DNA of 64,000 bases from Pedobacter sp. (GTDB lineage Bacteria > Bacteroidota > Bacteroidia > Sphingobacteriales > Sphingobacteriaceae). The stretch's first letter is position 1, and every line of letters begins with the position of its first letter. The translations under genes were made by a program, and so were the position numbers. Below, one piece after another: positions 28,266 to 37,747 of the stretch. The notes below the pieces were generated by a model. The model worked only from the letters and a program-made list of their open reading frames with translations. It did no database searches and was not told the origin of the DNA. The stretch is taken from positions 62,001-126,000 of the forward strand of contig SSFR01000003.1 in assembly GCA_008015505.1 (NCBI GenBank). Direction: 5' to 3'.

Positions 28266-29305
28266 TAGATAAACTCGGATTGAAATTGTTTTAAGAAACG
28301 TACATCATTTTCAGAAAATAAACGCAGGTCTTTAATTTGATATTTCAAATTTGCAATGCGTTCTATTCCCATTCCAAAAGCGTAACCCGTATATTTTTCA
28401 GAATCGATGCCACAGTTTTCAAGGACATTGGGATCAACCATACCACAACCTAAAATTTCGACCCAACCACTATGTTTACATAAACCACAACCATCACCCT
28501 TGCAAATCGTACAAGAGATATCCATCTCTGCAGAAGGTTCAGTAAAGGGAAAATAAGAAGGACGAAAACGAATCCCAGTACCTTCCCCAAATAACTCCTG
28601 AACAAAATAAAACAAGGTTTGTTTCAGATCAGCAAAAGACACATTTTCATCAATATATAATCCCTCCACTTGATGAAAGAAACAATGCGCACGAGCCGAA
28701 ATAGCTTCATTCCGATATACACGACCAGGCATAATAGCTCGAAAAGGAGGTTTCCCTTCTTCCATCATCCGTACTTGCACAGACGAAGTATGGGTACGCA
28801 AAGCAATATCTCCCTTTTCACCTCCCTTTTTAATAAAAAAAGTATCCTGCATATCTCGAGCGGGATGTTCTTCCGGGAAGTTGAGTGCAGAAAAATTATG
28901 CCAATCATCCTCAATTTCTGGCCCCTCAGCTACACAAAAACCTAACTTTTTAAAAATATCTATAATCTCTCCTCGAACTAAAGACAAAGGATGACGAGCC
29001 CCTAATTCCATCCCCTGGCCAGGAAGCGTTAAATCTTCCCCAGCACCAAAAGCCTGACCATTCGTTTGAGCACCTAGCGTCTCTTTCAGTTGATTGTACC
29101 TGGTTTCAGTCAGCTGTTTAAACTCATTTAGCGTTTTACCCAGAGTGCGCTTTTCTTCAGCTGAAACGGTTTTAAACTCGTCAAATAAATCTTTCAACAA
29201 GCCTTTGGTTCCTAGAAATTTAATACGGAATTTTTCTAGCTCTTCAGCTGTTTGTGGAGTAAATCTCACTACTTGGGCAGTAAATTCATTTATCTTTTGT
29301 TGCAT
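28265..29305 (-). CDS. pheS: Phenylalanine-tRNA ligase alpha subunit
   Basis: This 346-residue class II aminoacyl-tRNA synthetase alpha subunit has an N-terminal tRNA-binding coiled coil (1-90), then motif 1 HPLSLVRGEIIDIFKKLGF, motif 2 FRAIMPGRVYRNEAISARA with HCFFHQVEG, and motif 3 GYAFGMGIERIANL. FTEPSAEMD and a Cys-rich insert (CTICKGDGCGLC) are also present. It charges tRNA-Phe together with PheT, which is not in this window. It lies just after the PIN toxin gene on the same strand (4 bp between toxin stop and PheS start). Confidence 0.97.
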   Translation of the reverse strand: MQQKINEFTAQVVRFTPQTAEELEKFRIKFLGTKGLLKDLFDEFKTVSAEEKRTLGKTLNEFKQLTETRYNQLKETLGAQTNGQAFGAGEDLTLPGQGMELGARHPLSLVRGEIIDIFKKLGFCVAEGPEIEDDWHNFSALNFPEEHPARDMQDTFFIKKGGEKGDIALRTHTSSVQVRMMEEGKPPFRAIMPGRVYRNEAISARAHCFFHQVEGLYIDENVSFADLKQTLFYFVQELFGEGTGIRFRPSYFPFTEPSAEMDISCTICKGDGCGLCKHSGWVEILGCGMVDPNVLENCGIDSEKYTGYAFGMGIERIANLKYQIKDLRLFSENDVRFLKQFQSEFI

Positions 29306-29309
29306 TATA

Positions 29310-29726
29310 TCAAGTTATATTTAGATAGTGCTCTGCAGATAGCACCGGTATTTGGGATTCTTTATAGTCCTTTATATTTCTGGTAACAATCAAGTCACAC
29401 CTATTTTGTGTAGCAACAAAATGCTGCATTCCTTCCTCCACATCATCAAAATTACTGTTTATTGCAAGGTTAATACACCCTACATCAAGTACAAATATCT
29501 TCAAAGTATTCAACAGCCTCATAGTGTTCTTTTTGGCCTCTACCTTACCCAACGTTCTAGCCATAATAGAATAGATATTGGCAATCACTAAAACAGATGT
29601 TCCCATTTCTATTCCTTTGTGCTTTGCCTTAGTTAAAACACGTTGACTAAAACTGCAGTATGGATGCCTTTCTAACAAAACATCTAGCAACACATCGCTA
29701 TCAATAAAAATACGTTTATATGCCAT
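29310..29726 (-). CDS. PIN-domain ribonuclease toxin
   Basis: This 138-residue PIN protein has the acidic pattern IDSDVLLDVLLER (first Asp), a mid-protein ANIYSIM helix, DVGCINLAINSNFDDVEEGMQ (Asp/Glu ligands) and DLIVTRNIKDYK near the end. PIN toxins are Mg-dependent RNases; VapC relatives cut tRNA or rRNA. It overlaps the 3' end of the antitoxin gene by 11 bp, the usual antitoxin-first order. Its position between the antitoxin and pheS suggests readthrough into pheS is possible. Confidence 0.85.
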   Translation of the reverse strand: MAYKRIFIDSDVLLDVLLERHPYCSFSQRVLTKAKHKGIEMGTSVLVIANIYSIMARTLGKVEAKKNTMRLLNTLKIFVLDVGCINLAINSNFDDVEEGMQHFVATQNRCDLIVTRNIKDYKESQIPVLSAEHYLNIT

Positions 29727-29976
29727 GTTTACCTTTCAGGTATTTAAACCGCTCGTCTTTCAAGTCAATATCATTAGGGATCTTCCCTTTCAAAATACCT
29801 GTTAATGCCAAAATATCGGGATCAATGTCATTTTCTACATCAACATTCCGTTTAATCAATTGATCTAAGTAATTTTGCACGAGCCTCGATAAACTAATAT
29901 GTTGTTTTTCAGCATACTGTTTTGCACGATGAATTACATTTGAATCTATACTCAATGTTAATTTAGAAGATGCCAT
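29716..29976 (-). CDS. Antitoxin of the PIN toxin (ribbon-helix-helix-like)
   Basis: This 86-residue protein starts KLTLSIDSNVIHRAKQYAEK, a short beta strand followed by a helix as in ribbon-helix-helix DNA-binding antitoxins (DUF6364-like), and then HISLSRLVQNYLDQLIK. The remaining 45 residues are the acidic, flexible part expected to wrap the toxin. Such antitoxins bind the toxin and repress the shared promoter. It precedes and overlaps the PIN gene by 11 bp. Confidence 0.8.
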   Translation of the reverse strand: MASSKLTLSIDSNVIHRAKQYAEKQHISLSRLVQNYLDQLIKRNVDVENDIDPDILALTGILKGKIPNDIDLKDERFKYLKGKHGI

Positions 29977-30023
29977 AATTGATACACTTATACGTACAAA
30001 TATAACAAAATTAATACGTGATT

Positions 30024-31211
30024 TTACAGTACTTTCAACTGCTTACCCACTTTAATAAACGCCTGAATAGCTTTGTCTAAATGCTCCTGATCATGTCCTG
30101 CTGATAGTTGAACACGTATCCGAGCTTTACCTTGTGGCACTACCGGATAATAAAAACCAATCACATAAATCCCCTCGTCCAATAATTGACTGGCAAAATC
30201 CTGCGCTAATTTGGCATCATACAACATAATAGGCACAATAGGATGTATTCCAAGTTTAATATCAAATCCAGCTTCCGTCATTTTCTTCCGAAAATAGCCA
30301 GTATTTTTTTCCAGCTTATCACGTAACTCAGTCGTTTCACTAAGCATGTCCAACACAGCAATCGATGCACCTACAATAGCTGGAGCCAAGGTATTTGAAA
30401 ACAAATACGGTCGCGAACGCTGCCTAAGAATCTCGATCACCTCTTTAGGACCTGAAGTAAATCCGCCAGATGCACCACCTAAAGCTTTCCCTAAAGTACC
30501 CGTAATGATATCTACCCGGCCCATCACACCATGATGCTCGTGCGTACCCCTACCTGTCTTACCCAAAAAGCCCGAGCAATGACATTCGTCAATCATCACT
30601 AAAGCCTGATATCGATCCGCGAGATCACATATTTTATCTAGCTGGGCAATTGTTCCATCCATAGAAAAAGCACCATCAGTCACGACAATACGATGACGTA
30701 GATGTTGTGTTTCTTTTAGTTTTCGCTCTAAATCAACCATATCATCATGATTGTAGCGATAACGTTGTGCTTTACATAAACGAACCCCATCAATGATAGA
30801 GGCATGATTTAAAGCATCAGATATAATAGCATCTTGCTCATTAAACAAAGGCTCAAATACACCTCCATTTGCATCAAATGCAGCAGCGTATAAAATAGTA
30901 TCCTCTGTGCCTAAAAACGCTGATATTTTTTGTTCAAGCGTTTTGTGTATATCCTGTGTTCCACAAATAAAACGAACTGAAGACATCCCATAACCATGAC
31001 TATCAATAGCGTCTTTGGCAGCCTGAATCACCTTCGGATGCGAAGAAAGTCCAAGATAATTGTTCGCGCAAAAGTTGATTACTTGCCTCCCTACTTGCAC
31101 CTCAATTACTGCTCCTTGTGGCGTAGTAATGATACGTTCGCGTTTATATAAACCCGCCTTTTCAATTTCAGCTAGCTCTTGTCCCAACATTGGCTTTAAT
31201 GTCTTATACAT
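30024..31211 (-). CDS. kbl: Glycine C-acetyltransferase (2-amino-3-ketobutyrate CoA ligase)
   Basis: This 395-residue PLP-dependent alpha-oxoamine synthase shows [16 protein letters not shown] near the N-terminus, the PLP aspartate region [17 protein letters not shown], and the Schiff-base lysine in [15 protein letters not shown]. It joins glycine and acetyl-CoA to 2-amino-3-ketobutyrate or runs in reverse in threonine breakdown. No tdh is adjacent. Related enzymes (KBL, SPT, BioF) share the fold; overall length and motifs favour Kbl. Serine palmitoyltransferase activity is an alternative in Bacteroidota. Confidence 0.88.
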   Translation of the reverse strand: MYKTLKPMLGQELAEIEKAGLYKRERIITTPQGAVIEVQVGRQVINFCANNYLGLSSHPKVIQAAKDAIDSHGYGMSSVRFICGTQDIHKTLEQKISAFLGTEDTILYAAAFDANGGVFEPLFNEQDAIISDALNHASIIDGVRLCKAQRYRYNHDDMVDLERKLKETQHLRHRIVVTDGAFSMDGTIAQLDKICDLADRYQALVMIDECHCSGFLGKTGRGTHEHHGVMGRVDIITGTLGKALGGASGGFTSGPKEVIEILRQRSRPYLFSNTLAPAIVGASIAVLDMLSETTELRDKLEKNTGYFRKKMTEAGFDIKLGIHPIVPIMLYDAKLAQDFASQLLDEGIYVIGFYYPVVPQGKARIRVQLSAGHDQEHLDKAIQAFIKVGKQLKVL

Positions 31212-31253
31212 ATCTAATAGATTTGGGCAGCTAAATTAGCAAATCCTAATACT

Positions 31254-31261
31254 TATCTTTG
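31254..31261 (+). promoter_or_regulatory. Possible -7 promoter element upstream of trhO
   Basis: TATCTTTG matches the Bacteroidota -7 consensus TAnnTTTG exactly and lies 40 bp before the trhO ATG. No TTG at the expected 19-21 bp upstream was found, so this is only half of a promoter. Confidence 0.25.
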
Positions 31262-31301
31262 TGATCGTTTCACGCTGCCATGCAACAGTATCAACGTTAT
31301 C

Positions 31302-32219
31302 ATGAGTTCATATCAAACACTTCTTTATTACTGCTATACACCCTTGGTTGAGGCAGAACAATTTGCTGCGGAACATCTCAGATTCTGCAAGTCTTTGAAT
31401 CTTGTTGGACGTATTATTGTGGCTGATGAGGGCCTCAATGGAACTGTATCGGGTACCAAAGAATCCTGCAAACAGTATATGGATACTGTTTTGGCAGATC
31501 CTCGTTTTGCTCACACCGATTTCAAAATTGATGAGGTGGATAAACCCTCTTTCATTAAAATGCACTGTCGATACAAATCGGAGATTGTACATTCTGGTTT
31601 GCGCGATCCACAGGTCATCAATCCACGAGAACGAACAGGAATACACCTAGAGCCCAAAGACTTTATGGAGATGAAAGATCAGGATGATGTTGTAGTACTA
31701 GATGTACGTTCGGATTATGAACACAATTTGGGTCGATTCAAAAATGCCATCACCTTGGATATTCAAAACTTTCGTGAGTTTCCAGAAAAGATCAACGAAC
31801 TAGCCCAGTATAGGGACAAAAAAATTATAACTTATTGTACCGGCGGTATCAAATGCGAAAAAGCTTCCGCCCTCTTGTTGCACGAAGGATTTAAAGAGGT
31901 TTATCAACTACATGGAGGTATCATTAAATATGGGAAAGAGGCTGGAGGTAAGGACTTTGACGGTAAGTGTTATGTGTTTGACAACCGCGTAGCAGTTGAT
32001 GTCAACACGATTAATCCCACTATCGCTTCAACCTGCCGAAACTGCGGGACTAGCACCACAAAAATGATCAATTGTGCCAACCCGGAGTGTAACGAACATT
32101 TTACCCAATGCGATGCTTGCGGAATCGGATTAGAGGGCTCTTGTTCCACGGACTGCATGAAACACCCACGTAAACGTAAATATGATGGGACGGGATATTA
32201 TGTTAAAATCCCACAATAG
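31302..32219 (+). CDS. trhO: tRNA uridine(34) hydroxylase, rhodanese-type (TrhO/YceA)
   Basis: This 305-residue protein has an N-terminal ferredoxin-like domain (ADEGLNGTVSGT), a rhodanese domain with VLDVRSDYEHNLGRF and the active-site loop TYCTGGIKCEKAS, and a C-terminal Cys-rich region (CRNCGTSTT, CANPECNEHF, CDACGIGLEGSC) that may bind zinc. TrhO hydroxylates U34 of certain tRNAs in an oxygen-dependent way. It is divergent from kbl across 90 bp and convergent with the glycan gene group. Confidence 0.92.
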   Translation: MSSYQTLLYYCYTPLVEAEQFAAEHLRFCKSLNLVGRIIVADEGLNGTVSGTKESCKQYMDTVLADPRFAHTDFKIDEVDKPSFIKMHCRYKSEIVHSGLRDPQVINPRERTGIHLEPKDFMEMKDQDDVVVLDVRSDYEHNLGRFKNAITLDIQNFREFPEKINELAQYRDKKIITYCTGGIKCEKASALLLHEGFKEVYQLHGGIIKYGKEAGGKDFDGKCYVFDNRVAVDVNTINPTIASTCRNCGTSTTKMINCANPECNEHFTQCDACGIGLEGSCSTDCMKHPRKRKYDGTGYYVKIPQ

Positions 32220-32226
32220 AAACAGC

Positions 32227-32955
32227 TTATTCTTTTACCCCGACAACAATAACCGATAGTCCAAAAAAATGTTTAAAAATAGAATCAAGCCCCTTGGCTA
32301 CAGGGAGCAGCATTTCGTATACCCTAGTTTGATTGGATTTGATATCACTGCGCTTAAAAACTCCCCCCATAACAACCCAACCCAAAATACCCAGAAAATT
32401 GAAGTATCGCTGATGAATAATAGAAAGCTCGGGGGACATTATATTCGTCAATGTTTTGATAGTATAACGTCGATAATGCTCCAAACTTCTATCAATCCCA
32501 TTATACAATGTATTAAATGCTGGTACCAAAATGATCATTTTTCCTCCCTTTCGCAGTAATTTTTTTGCGTTCCGAATAGCTCCACGATCATCCTCTATGT
32601 GTTCAACAACATTCAGTGCATAAACTGTATCAAAAGTATTCAGTAGATGCCTGTAATGATTATCAAAATCTGTATGAACCATATCTAAATCAATTATTTG
32701 GGGTTGATAGGCCATAAATTTATCCGCCAAAATAGACCGGTAATTTTCCCTAATGTCACTTAGTACAATATCATGCCCATTCTCCAAAAAATGAGTTGAA
32801 ATATTGCCAATTCCACTGCCTATCTCCAAAATATTCCCACTACAATGAGGCACAATCGTTTTATACATCCAGTGATTAAAGTTTTTGGCTACGTTAATAG
32901 CCTCCAAAACTTCCAATCCTTCCTGATCTATTTCTTTGTACTTAAAATCTATCAT
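32227..32955 (-). CDS. Class I SAM-dependent methyltransferase (glycan-cluster)
   Basis: From MIDFKYKEIDQEGLEV at 32955 this is 242 residues; the 16 upstream in-frame residues belong to the overlapped GT2 gene end. Motif I is ILEIGSGIGNIS, the acidic post-I region reads LSDIREN, and DTVYALNVVEHIEDDRGAI plus LLRKGGKMIILVP complete the fold. It probably methylates a sugar or lipid intermediate. The start overlaps the GT2 gene by 14 bp, so the two are coupled. The acceptor cannot be told. Confidence 0.8.
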   Translation of the reverse strand: MIDFKYKEIDQEGLEVLEAINVAKNFNHWMYKTIVPHCSGNILEIGSGIGNISTHFLENGHDIVLSDIRENYRSILADKFMAYQPQIIDLDMVHTDFDNHYRHLLNTFDTVYALNVVEHIEDDRGAIRNAKKLLRKGGKMIILVPAFNTLYNGIDRSLEHYRRYTIKTLTNIMSPELSIIHQRYFNFLGILGWVVMGGVFKRSDIKSNQTRVYEMLLPVAKGLDSIFKHFFGLSVIVVGVKE

Positions 32956-33670
32956 TTGGCCAAAGATTATATTTAATGATACAGTAAATAGCCCTAAATC
33001 CATCTTTCCATCCTATTTTTTTCCCCTCCTCAAATGTTCTACCATAATAAGATATCCCCACTTCGTAAATCCTAATCTTGGGAACTCTGGAAAGCTTTGC
33101 AGTCACCTCAGGCTCAAAACCAAACCTTTTTTCTTTCAAAGGCAAAGATTTAGCAATATCCGATTTAATCAGTTTATAGCATGTTTCCATATCTGTCAAA
33201 TTGATATTGGTAAACATATTCGATAAATGCGTTAGAAACTTATTCCCTATCGAATGCCAAAAGAAAAGAATCCGATGTGGTTTCCCTCCCATAAACCGAC
33301 TCCCATAAACTACATCCGCAAAACCATCAATAATTGGCTTGAGCAATACATTGTACTCCCTAGGATCATATTCTAAATCAGCATCTTGTACGATTAGATA
33401 CTCTCCCGTTGCCAAGTCAATGGCTTTGTGTATTGCTGCTCCTTTGCCTTGGTTATATCTTTGATTAAACAAAACAATTCCCATCGAAGGATTATCCGCA
33501 ATATAATTCTTAACTACATCCTCAGTATCGTCTGTAGAGCAATCGTTAACTATAATAATCTCTTTCTCGATGTTATTTATTAACTCAGCCTCTTTAATTC
33601 TATTTAAAATTAAGTGTATTGTACTTCCTTCGTTATAGGCAGGAATGAGGATAGATAATTTTTTAATCAT
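32942..33670 (-). CDS. Glycosyltransferase family 2 (DPM1/DPG synthase-like)
   Basis: This 242-residue GT-A enzyme has SILIPAYNEGSTIHLILNRI, IIVNDCSTDDTEDVV and the metal-binding DADLEYDPREY, then YGSRFMGG and TCYKLIKSD, as in dolichol/polyprenyl-phosphate mannose or glucose synthases. No C-terminal membrane segments are seen. It would put a sugar on undecaprenyl phosphate as a donor for GT-C enzymes, matching the adjacent membrane GT-C-like protein. It overlaps the methyltransferase gene by 14 bp. Confidence 0.88.
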   Translation of the reverse strand: MIKKLSILIPAYNEGSTIHLILNRIKEAELINNIEKEIIIVNDCSTDDTEDVVKNYIADNPSMGIVLFNQRYNQGKGAAIHKAIDLATGEYLIVQDADLEYDPREYNVLLKPIIDGFADVVYGSRFMGGKPHRILFFWHSIGNKFLTHLSNMFTNINLTDMETCYKLIKSDIAKSLPLKEKRFGFEPEVTAKLSRVPKIRIYEVGISYYGRTFEEGKKIGWKDGFRAIYCIIKYNLWPNDRF

Positions 33671-33726
33671 AGCAGTTCTAATAGACGAGGAGAAATCCAG
33701 ATCTTATTTTATTTGTTAACATGCCA

Positions 33727-35151
33727 TTATTTCAACGGCGAAGCAGTAACAAATCGTGATGCATAAATATCCAATGAATAATAAAATTCAATAATAGCCA
33801 GCAATATAACTAGCCAATCAATGGGTAGCCTAATTCGAGGTCCATTAGCAACAGGTAATGTTGGAATAATTAAGTAAGCAAGAAGCGATAAAATAACCAA
33901 TAGATATAAGTACTTCTTATCCTTAGCCATTCGAAAAAGATGCTTCAGCACCAAGATGCCTATAAACAAATAGATGATTACAAAAAAAAGGAATATAAAT
34001 ACCGTATAAAAACCAATCTGCTTCAGAATTTTTAAACCTGAACCAACCTGATTGATCGCATTCATCGCCTTTATTTTGTTCAGCCCCCCCATAGAAGCAT
34101 GTATTTCTTCTTTAGATAAAAAGAACGTAGATGCCCGAAAATAATGCGAAGAAGCCATATTTTTAAAAAAATGGGTTATTAGTACAATAGCTGTTTCCTT
34201 CGGATACTTTCTCATAGTTTCAAACGCAGCTTTACTTCTAAACGAATAAGCGTCTTCCCAATCTACCTTCTCTTTATTAGAAGCAATTGTACTAACCTTG
34301 ATATAATCGTCTTCTCTATTAGCTAGGGTAAGAATCTCCTTAGCCTGATAATCATATAAACAAAGCGGCAGCGCATTTGACGGCTTCATCACACCATAAT
34401 TGATATAATTACGTAAGCTGGACAGATTAGCTAAGAAAAATATGGAAAGACTAGCAACACCAATCATCACCTTGATCTTTTGATCTCCTATTGTTTTAAA
34501 GCGAATAGCCAAATAAAGCAGCATAAAAAATTCAGGAATCACATACCAAATTAAGGTCGGACGTACACTTGCTGCATACCCCAAAAGAAGCAAATGAAGT
34601 ATACAATAACCCCAATTTTTCTCATTTATAGCCTTTATCCCATAATAAATACCTGCTACAAAGAAAAATGTAAAAAACAGATCATTTAATAGCATAGGGA
34701 AGTAAATCCAATAGGCCCCCGATAACCATAAACATATAAATACCGCTTTACTAATCCGCAGATCATTTTTGACAAAAAATTGAATAATAGCCGTAACGAT
34801 AGAAAAAATCAAAGCTGAAAGTACCGCTTGAATCAAATAGGCTACCCAAAAAAAATACTTACCAAAAAGATAAATCAATGCCGACAAATAAGCAGGATAC
34901 CCAACAGTGCGAAAATAATCAGGCGTATTTCCCCTCCCAAAGACACCAAACTGGAGAAAATTCCTAGCTGGGCGTATATAAGAATTGACATCAGACCCAA
35001 AAAATGCATTTTCACTAAAATTCCCTTCCGGCGGGTGTAAATTATAATTTGAAATCGGGTAAAAATAAAGGATACTAAAGTAAACTAGATTAGTAACCAA
35101 CACCATAAAAAACTGGTGCCTAGGATTGGCAAAATCTATTTTTTTCAACAT
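33727..35151 (-). CDS. Polytopic membrane protein, GT-C/GT39-like glycosyltransferase
   Basis: This 474-residue protein has about 10-11 transmembrane segments. The first periplasmic loop carries acidic FFGSDVNSYIRPARNF, comparable with the catalytic Asp loop of GT39/GT83 (GT-C) transferases, followed by GYPAYLSALIYLFGKYFFWV. The rest is hydrophobic without soluble domains. It sits between O-antigen ligase and a polyprenyl-P sugar synthase, so sugar transfer to a surface glycan or lipid is a fair inference. No donor or acceptor can be read. Confidence 0.6.
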   Translation of the reverse strand: MLKKIDFANPRHQFFMVLVTNLVYFSILYFYPISNYNLHPPEGNFSENAFFGSDVNSYIRPARNFLQFGVFGRGNTPDYFRTVGYPAYLSALIYLFGKYFFWVAYLIQAVLSALIFSIVTAIIQFFVKNDLRISKAVFICLWLSGAYWIYFPMLLNDLFFTFFFVAGIYYGIKAINEKNWGYCILHLLLLGYAASVRPTLIWYVIPEFFMLLYLAIRFKTIGDQKIKVMIGVASLSIFFLANLSSLRNYINYGVMKPSNALPLCLYDYQAKEILTLANREDDYIKVSTIASNKEKVDWEDAYSFRSKAAFETMRKYPKETAIVLITHFFKNMASSHYFRASTFFLSKEEIHASMGGLNKIKAMNAINQVGSGLKILKQIGFYTVFIFLFFVIIYLFIGILVLKHLFRMAKDKKYLYLLVILSLLAYLIIPTLPVANGPRIRLPIDWLVILLAIIEFYYSLDIYASRFVTASPLK

Positions 35152-35173
35152 ACTATTGAAGTCTTGATCGTCA

Positions 35174-37540
35174 TTACTTACAATAAGTTACCGCAGTCTT
35201 CGCCGGGGGAAAATTTCTCGCATTAGCTAATTTCAAGAAGAAGCAAGCTTGTTCCTGCTTGCCTAATTTCGATAAACATATCCCTTTAAAATACTCTGGC
35301 TTTCCATTGGCATATACATTAGCAGCGATAATTTGGTCAAAATAAGGAACAGCTAAATCATATTTTTTAAGTACATAGTAACAGATACCTACATTTTCTG
35401 TATAGCTATTATCAACAGGATTTAGCTTATGTAGCTTTGAAAAATAAGTAAGTGCTGTATCAATTTGATTAGCCGCGTACGCGATGCCTGCTCGTGTGGC
35501 ATAATTTCTTTCCTGAATAGAACCATCACTTGGAAACTGTTTAAGTGCTGAGTCTAGAATAGCTAATAGCTTTGTTTTATTATAATTCATATTCGTAAGC
35601 GTAACGATATAGGTATTCCAGATCATAGGCTCGTTTCGCATTTTAATACTTTTTTTAAACGCTTTATGAATACTAAGCGTATCGCCCCTCCGTACACACA
35701 AATTATTATATAAGGTATAAATAGCCACATTATTAGGCCTATTTTCAAAACTCTTACGACTATAATACCATGCACTATCCAACTTATTGGTCTGAAAAAA
35801 AACCTGAGCCTTTACAAACTCATTAGCCATATTATACGGATTAACTTTGGTGCTTCTATTCAATAAGACCAGCGCCTCGTCATATTTTTTATCGTCCAAT
35901 AAATACCAAGCTCTAATCACATCGATCGGAATATTATTGGCATCCAAGTTGGGGGCATCTGGAAGTCTGTCATTGACCTCGCGCCAGTTATGCGTGGCTT
36001 TGTTCGGAAAATCTGATATCGTTAATCCTTGAGCAATTAATGATTGATAAGCAATGTATTTATAGTAAACTGCATCTAGTAAGAAAAGAATACTGATCAC
36101 TCCGAAAAGAGTAGTAAAATTCACTTTGGTTGATTTGAACAATACTACCTTTTCTTCATTGGTGTCCATAAATACACTTACATTAACTCCTAGAATTAAA
36201 GCAAAAAGTAATTGCATAATAGGACGTTCAGCAGGAAAATTAAAAAGTGCATCTATTGTATAACCTGCTAATGCAATTAATGAGAATACAGCTATGACTT
36301 TATATTGATCATCGGCCTTTGACCTCCAAACTTTGACAGTATATACTAAAGTGCAAACAAACAAAGAAATAAATAGTAGTCCTCCTAATACGCCAGTCTC
36401 CATGGCAGTTTGAATGAAATCATCATGCAGATGCTTTGCAAACTGAAAATCACGTATCCACTCCTTCTCGTAAGGAATGATAGCTAACTTACAATTTCCA
36501 ATACCTGAACCGATCAATGGATGCTTTTTAACATAATCCAAACCACCTAGCCACATCCTTACCCGTCCATCATTTTTGGTTGTAGCAGCAAGTGATTTCA
36601 ACCGCTCTGTCACAGAAGCATATCCGTATCCACTGGCATTTACACTTAATTTTTCTGCGTGCTTTAATGACATTTGGGCAAATACAAACGCAATAAGTAA
36701 AGCCCCTACAACAGGAACAGCCCTCACCAAAACTTCTTTCGAAGTTTTATCCCTAAAATACTGTAGGAGCACAAGCCCCATAAACATCATCGTCTCCAAA
36801 ATAAGACCCAAATAAGCCGAGCGCGCATTCACAAAAAACAATGCAATAGCTCCTAGAATAAGCGAGGGAATATGGATCAATCTTGACCATGATTTGAATG
36901 TATACACACAGTACATCACAAAAGACAGCTTAACAGCCATACTGGCAGCAAAAATATTTTTATTACCTGTATTCCCTTTGATATTATAAATCAATACGTC
37001 AAGCGAGGTGTTTTCCATCGATCCAAAGAAAGTGCTCAAGGTATTGACCGACTGAACTAACAAAATAATAGAAAGGATCTGTGCGATTGTTTTGAAAGCC
37101 AAAGTTCGGCCACTCAATAGAACAGCAATATTCAAAAAAGCAATAACGGTAATAATAACGGTTGTATAACAGAATAAAGCTTCTGTGCGATTGATCGCAA
37201 AAAAAATCGAAATACCAGCCCAAAGAAGAAAGACTACATAAGCCACTGTCATATAGCGACTAAATAATCTTTTTAAAACAGCCTCATATCCATGATCTTT
37301 GGAAAAACAAAAAATATACCCAGTACTAAGTAGATTGATCACTGCCAGATATACCCACTGAGAGCCCATCACATCAATCCCCCCCCACTCAGGCACAAAG
37401 TCAACAAGCAAATACAGCGTAATAAATACAATCGGAATAAAGTGCAAATAATTGGTTTTCTTGCCTGGGCTAATTCGCCTATTAGCTACTTTAGGCTCTC
37501 CAATGGAGACCTTTTTAGATGGTTTTTGTTTACCTGACAT
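35174..37540 (-). CDS. O-antigen ligase/polymerase (Wzy_C) with C-terminal TPR region
   Basis: This 788-residue protein has a Lys/Arg-rich cytoplasmic N-terminus, about 12 membrane helices and a large periplasmic loop with RVRMWLGGLDYVKKHPLIGSGIGNC and HLHDDFIQTAMETGVLGGLLF, the Wzy_C/WaaL signature. The C-terminal 280 residues are TPR-like (LDDKKYDEALVLLNRSTK). Such fusions link O-antigen-like chains to lipid A or to glycoproteins in the periplasm. It is the first gene of the glycan group on this strand. Confidence 0.85.
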   Translation of the reverse strand: MSGKQKPSKKVSIGEPKVANRRISPGKKTNYLHFIPIVFITLYLLVDFVPEWGGIDVMGSQWVYLAVINLLSTGYIFCFSKDHGYEAVLKRLFSRYMTVAYVVFLLWAGISIFFAINRTEALFCYTTVIITVIAFLNIAVLLSGRTLAFKTIAQILSIILLVQSVNTLSTFFGSMENTSLDVLIYNIKGNTGNKNIFAASMAVKLSFVMYCVYTFKSWSRLIHIPSLILGAIALFFVNARSAYLGLILETMMFMGLVLLQYFRDKTSKEVLVRAVPVVGALLIAFVFAQMSLKHAEKLSVNASGYGYASVTERLKSLAATTKNDGRVRMWLGGLDYVKKHPLIGSGIGNCKLAIIPYEKEWIRDFQFAKHLHDDFIQTAMETGVLGGLLFISLFVCTLVYTVKVWRSKADDQYKVIAVFSLIALAGYTIDALFNFPAERPIMQLLFALILGVNVSVFMDTNEEKVVLFKSTKVNFTTLFGVISILFLLDAVYYKYIAYQSLIAQGLTISDFPNKATHNWREVNDRLPDAPNLDANNIPIDVIRAWYLLDDKKYDEALVLLNRSTKVNPYNMANEFVKAQVFFQTNKLDSAWYYSRKSFENRPNNVAIYTLYNNLCVRRGDTLSIHKAFKKSIKMRNEPMIWNTYIVTLTNMNYNKTKLLAILDSALKQFPSDGSIQERNYATRAGIAYAANQIDTALTYFSKLHKLNPVDNSYTENVGICYYVLKKYDLAVPYFDQIIAANVYANGKPEYFKGICLSKLGKQEQACFFLKLANARNFPPAKTAVTYCK

Positions 37541-37718
37541 AGCAATAAAAAAATTTAGCTAAAAGTATATATTTTCCAAGTAATATATACTTTATCGACT
37601 ATTAAGATTCAACCACGCATTCAACTCACCATACCTGTTGCTTAATTTGTAATCGCTACATGTACTTCGATGCCCTACTTCTTGATCATTCAGACATAAA
37701 GCCTCACGCATATTTATA

Positions 37719-37734
37719 TAGATTTGCAAATCTA
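37719..37734. promoter_or_regulatory. 16-bp perfect palindrome at the purL promoter (possible operator)
   Basis: TAGATTTG|CAAATCTA is a perfect palindrome ending 13 bp before the purL start codon. Its left half equals the -7 consensus TAnnTTTG, so a dimeric regulator bound here would block the promoter. No TTG element at 19-21 bp upstream was found. The regulator, for example of purine supply, is unknown. Confidence 0.4.
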
Positions 37735-37747
37735 AAATTTATATCCC

